A stretch of DNA of 7,510 nt from an uncultured Lentisphaeria bacterium. Lineage in GTDB: Bacteria; Verrucomicrobiota; Lentisphaeria; Victivallales; Victivallaceae. Numbering within the stretch: position 1 is the first letter of the stretch; the number at the start of each line of letters is the position of its first letter. The translations under genes and the position numbers were made by a program. The stretch covers positions 1-7,510 of the forward strand of contig CAIJKT010000162.1 in assembly GCA_903821255.1 (NCBI GenBank), given 5' to 3'. Below the pieces are notes generated by a model, which saw only the letters and a program-made list of their open reading frames with translations, made no database searches and was not told the DNA's origin. This document shows, one piece after another, positions 5,796 to 7,510 of the stretch.

Positions 5796-7427
5796 GTGCA
5801 AGAAATGGCAAAATTAGATATTGCAAAAAAATTGCTTGATAACGCTGCTGAACTATTGAGATCGGGCAAGATTAAAGAAGCTATAGTTGCTTTCGATGAA
5901 CTAGTTACTCGATTTGAAAAAAACGATAACTCAAAAATACAATTACATGTTGCAGAAGCGCTTGTTAACAAAGGCGTTGCATTAGGACTTTTGACTAAAT
6001 CTGAAGAAGCCATGGTAATTTTCGATAAACTTCTTATGCAATTCGAAAAATCTAATAATTCGGAAATACAAGAGCAAATTGCATCGGCATTATTTAATAA
6101 AGGCGTTGCATTAGTGAAATTGGTTAAGTTGGAAGGTGCCATAGCCGTTTTTAATCGGTTGATTATGCAATTTGAACAATCCGCTAACCCAGAGTTACAA
6201 GTTCAAGTTGCAAGAGCACTGTTTAAAAAAGGCGTTGTATTAGAACTATTAGGCAAACATCAAGATGCAATAATTGTTTATGATGAATTACTTGCACAAA
6301 TTGATCAATCTTCCAATCTCAAGCTGCAAGAGCCTGCTGCAATGACACTATTTAACCGAGGGATAGCGTTAAGAAAATTGAATAAGCTGGAAGAGGCCAT
6401 TGTCGCTTTCAATAAATTGCTTGTTGCCCTGTTTACGCAATCCACCAACACCGAGATACAAGAACAGGTTGCAAATGCTCTATTTGGTAAGGCAGTTATT
6501 TTTGAGGAACTGAATAAGCCGCAAGATGCTATAAACTCTTATAGTAAGTTAGTCTCGCAATTTGGACATTCCATAAATCCCGATATACTAACGTCTGTCG
6601 CAAAAGCATTGTTTAATAAAGGCGGGGTACTAGAGGGAATTGATAGGCAACAAGATGCTGTAGTAGCTTATGATGAGTTAGTCAAGTTGTTTGAAAATTC
6701 AAAGATACCAGATATACAAGAGGCCGTTGCAAGGGCACTATTTAATAAAGGTGTTGTGCTGGGATCACTGAAGGATAGAGCACAAGATGCTATAAACTGT
6801 TATGATATGTTAGTCAAGTTGTTTGAAAACTCAACTATTTCAAAGATACAGGAGGTCGTTGCAAGGGCACTATTTAATAAAGGTGTTGTGCTGGGGTCAC
6901 TGAAGGATAGAGTGCAAGACGAAATAAACGCTTATAATAAGTTAATTACTCTGTTTGGAAAATCAGAAATTTCTGAAATCCAAACAATCCTAGTCGGATT
7001 AATTCTTAATTTATGGGATTCAAACGCAAACAATAAAGATATTAAGATATATTTTGATAATATTTTTAGTAAACATCCTGGACTGGAACTAAAAAAAATG
7101 TTTTATGGATATATTGAAAGGAAGAATCTCCCTTGGAATAATTTGTCATTTTTTAGTGAAGACGAAGAGCGTAAATTGTTATTTTCACTAATATTAATTT
7201 TTGAAAAGTGTAATAAGAAAATACAAGAGGTACAAATACAAAAATCAGAAAAAGAACTCAAAGAAGTATGTCTTTTTACAGATATGAATGCATTGTATTC
7301 GATTTTGGGATATCCCAAAGGTAAAAAGTCAGATAAAGTCAAAAATGTGTTACGCGCTTATAATGCTATCTATATGAACGATCCTAGCAGCCTGTCGGAC
7401 TTTTTTTTCAAAGGCCATATAGCATGA
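5796..7427 (+). CDS. TPR-repeat protein, C-terminus replaced by insertion sequence
   Basis: Reads 543 residues from GTG (or 540 from ATG at 5805). Residues 5-394 hold nine TPR-like helical repeats of 43-44 residues with the signature A-ALFNKG-VL--L----DAI--YD-LV--F. Repeats start near 5, 48, 91, 134, 177, 221, 264, 307 and 351, and a decayed unit follows. Residues 430-485 are predicted helical and charged. Residues 490-526 (EVCLFTDMNALYSILG then RAYNAIYMNDP) resemble the beginning of a DUF2971-type domain, whose usual start is an 'HYTs--al-sIl' stretch followed by 'NDP-E'. Exactly there the gene meets CTAG and the insertion-sequence end at 7388, so about the last fourteen residues (SLSDFFFKGHIA and neighbours) are encoded by the element. 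No signal peptide or membrane segment is seen. TPR arrays bind partner proteins, and the missing C-terminal domain was probably the effector. The original function is unknown and the present product is probably inactive. Confidence 0.8.
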   Translation: MQEMAKLDIAKKLLDNAAELLRSGKIKEAIVAFDELVTRFEKNDNSKIQLHVAEALVNKGVALGLLTKSEEAMVIFDKLLMQFEKSNNSEIQEQIASALFNKGVALVKLVKLEGAIAVFNRLIMQFEQSANPELQVQVARALFKKGVVLELLGKHQDAIIVYDELLAQIDQSSNLKLQEPAAMTLFNRGIALRKLNKLEEAIVAFNKLLVALFTQSTNTEIQEQVANALFGKAVIFEELNKPQDAINSYSKLVSQFGHSINPDILTSVAKALFNKGGVLEGIDRQQDAVVAYDELVKLFENSKIPDIQEAVARALFNKGVVLGSLKDRAQDAINCYDMLVKLFENSTISKIQEVVARALFNKGVVLGSLKDRVQDEINAYNKLITLFGKSEISEIQTILVGLILNLWDSNANNKDIKIYFDNIFSKHPGLELKKMFYGYIERKNLPWNNLSFFSEDEERKLLFSLILIFEKCNKKIQEVQIQKSEKELKEVCLFTDMNALYSILGYPKGKKSDKVKNVLRAYNAIYMNDPSSLSDFFFKGHIA

Positions 7428-7510
7428 AAATTGTGTAGTGATATATTACGATCAAAAAGGATTTACGATGGGAGCGAAGTTTGTGAATGTGGACCGGGAC
7501 ACGCCGATGA
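7384..7510 (+). mobile_element. Left end of an insertion sequence, IS1182-like, partial
   Basis: The element begins at 7388 with CAGCCTGTCGGACTT, directly after CTAG (7384-7387), and matches the ends of the element at 4738-4906. An 80-base leader precedes the transposase start at 7468. The right end and its CTAG lie outside the window. It interrupts the TPR gene at codon 530 or so. The family is inferred from the first transposase residues. Confidence 0.75.
7468..7510 (+). CDS. Transposase N-terminus, IS1182-like, partial
   Basis: Fourteen codons, MGAKFVNVDRDTPM, start at an ATG with AAAAAGG seven bases upstream and run off the right edge. The 'KF-nvDrdtPmL-PpDl' opening is characteristic of IS1182-family DDE transposases (DUF772 N-terminal region), and only its beginning is visible. 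The position just inside a terminal repeat supports the call. These enzymes cut and paste or copy the element in the cytoplasm and would also act on the related MITE-like element. The subfamily cannot be decided from so short a piece. Confidence 0.65.
   Translation, partial: MGAKFVNVDRDTPM

Noticed and set aside
5756..6142. Minus-strand open frame of 128 residues over the TPR gene
   Set aside because: It is antisense to the repeat array, and its apparent internal repetition mirrors the TPR repeats.

Overview
The window joins two unlike stretches of a bacterial chromosome. The left part (about 1-4090) is compact, of moderate GC, and carries three genes on the minus strand: a major facilitator transporter, a cytoplasmic GH13 alpha-glucosidase-type hydrolase, and a LacI-family regulator. 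They read as a small sugar-use locus: the transporter imports an oligosaccharide, the hydrolase cleaves it inside the cell, and the regulator senses the sugar. Two near-identical 17-bp sites, one on a TTGACT-17-TAAACT promoter and one near the start codon, lie upstream of the regulator and suggest autoregulation. A few codons of a possible next gene reach the left edge.

The middle (4087-4910) has no convincing gene. It holds a block of modular direct repeats (about 4240-4648), one copy of a dispersed-looking 'accacagagacacaaaggcacagag' repeat (about 4674-4702), and a 169-bp non-coding element (4738-4906) with inverted ends flanked by CTAG, resembling a MITE.

The right part (4911-7510) is visibly AT-rich and on the plus strand. 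It has an HNH endonuclease gene that has lost its native start and is preceded in frame by an EVE/PUA-like remnant, then a long TPR-repeat protein whose C-terminus is cut off by an insertion sequence. That insertion sequence starts at 7388, also next to CTAG, with the same end as the MITE-like element. The first codons of its transposase, which look IS1182-like, run off the right edge. The HNH/TPR pair looks like a decaying, mobile-element-bracketed accessory island. Its architecture is compatible with defence against modified foreign DNA, but that function is inferred.

The organism cannot be fixed from this window. A LacI regulator beside sugar genes, abundant repeats and this type of insertion sequence would fit an environmental or gut Gram-negative such as a member of the PVC group (Lentisphaerota-like), at low confidence. 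No rRNA, tRNA or CRISPR array was seen.
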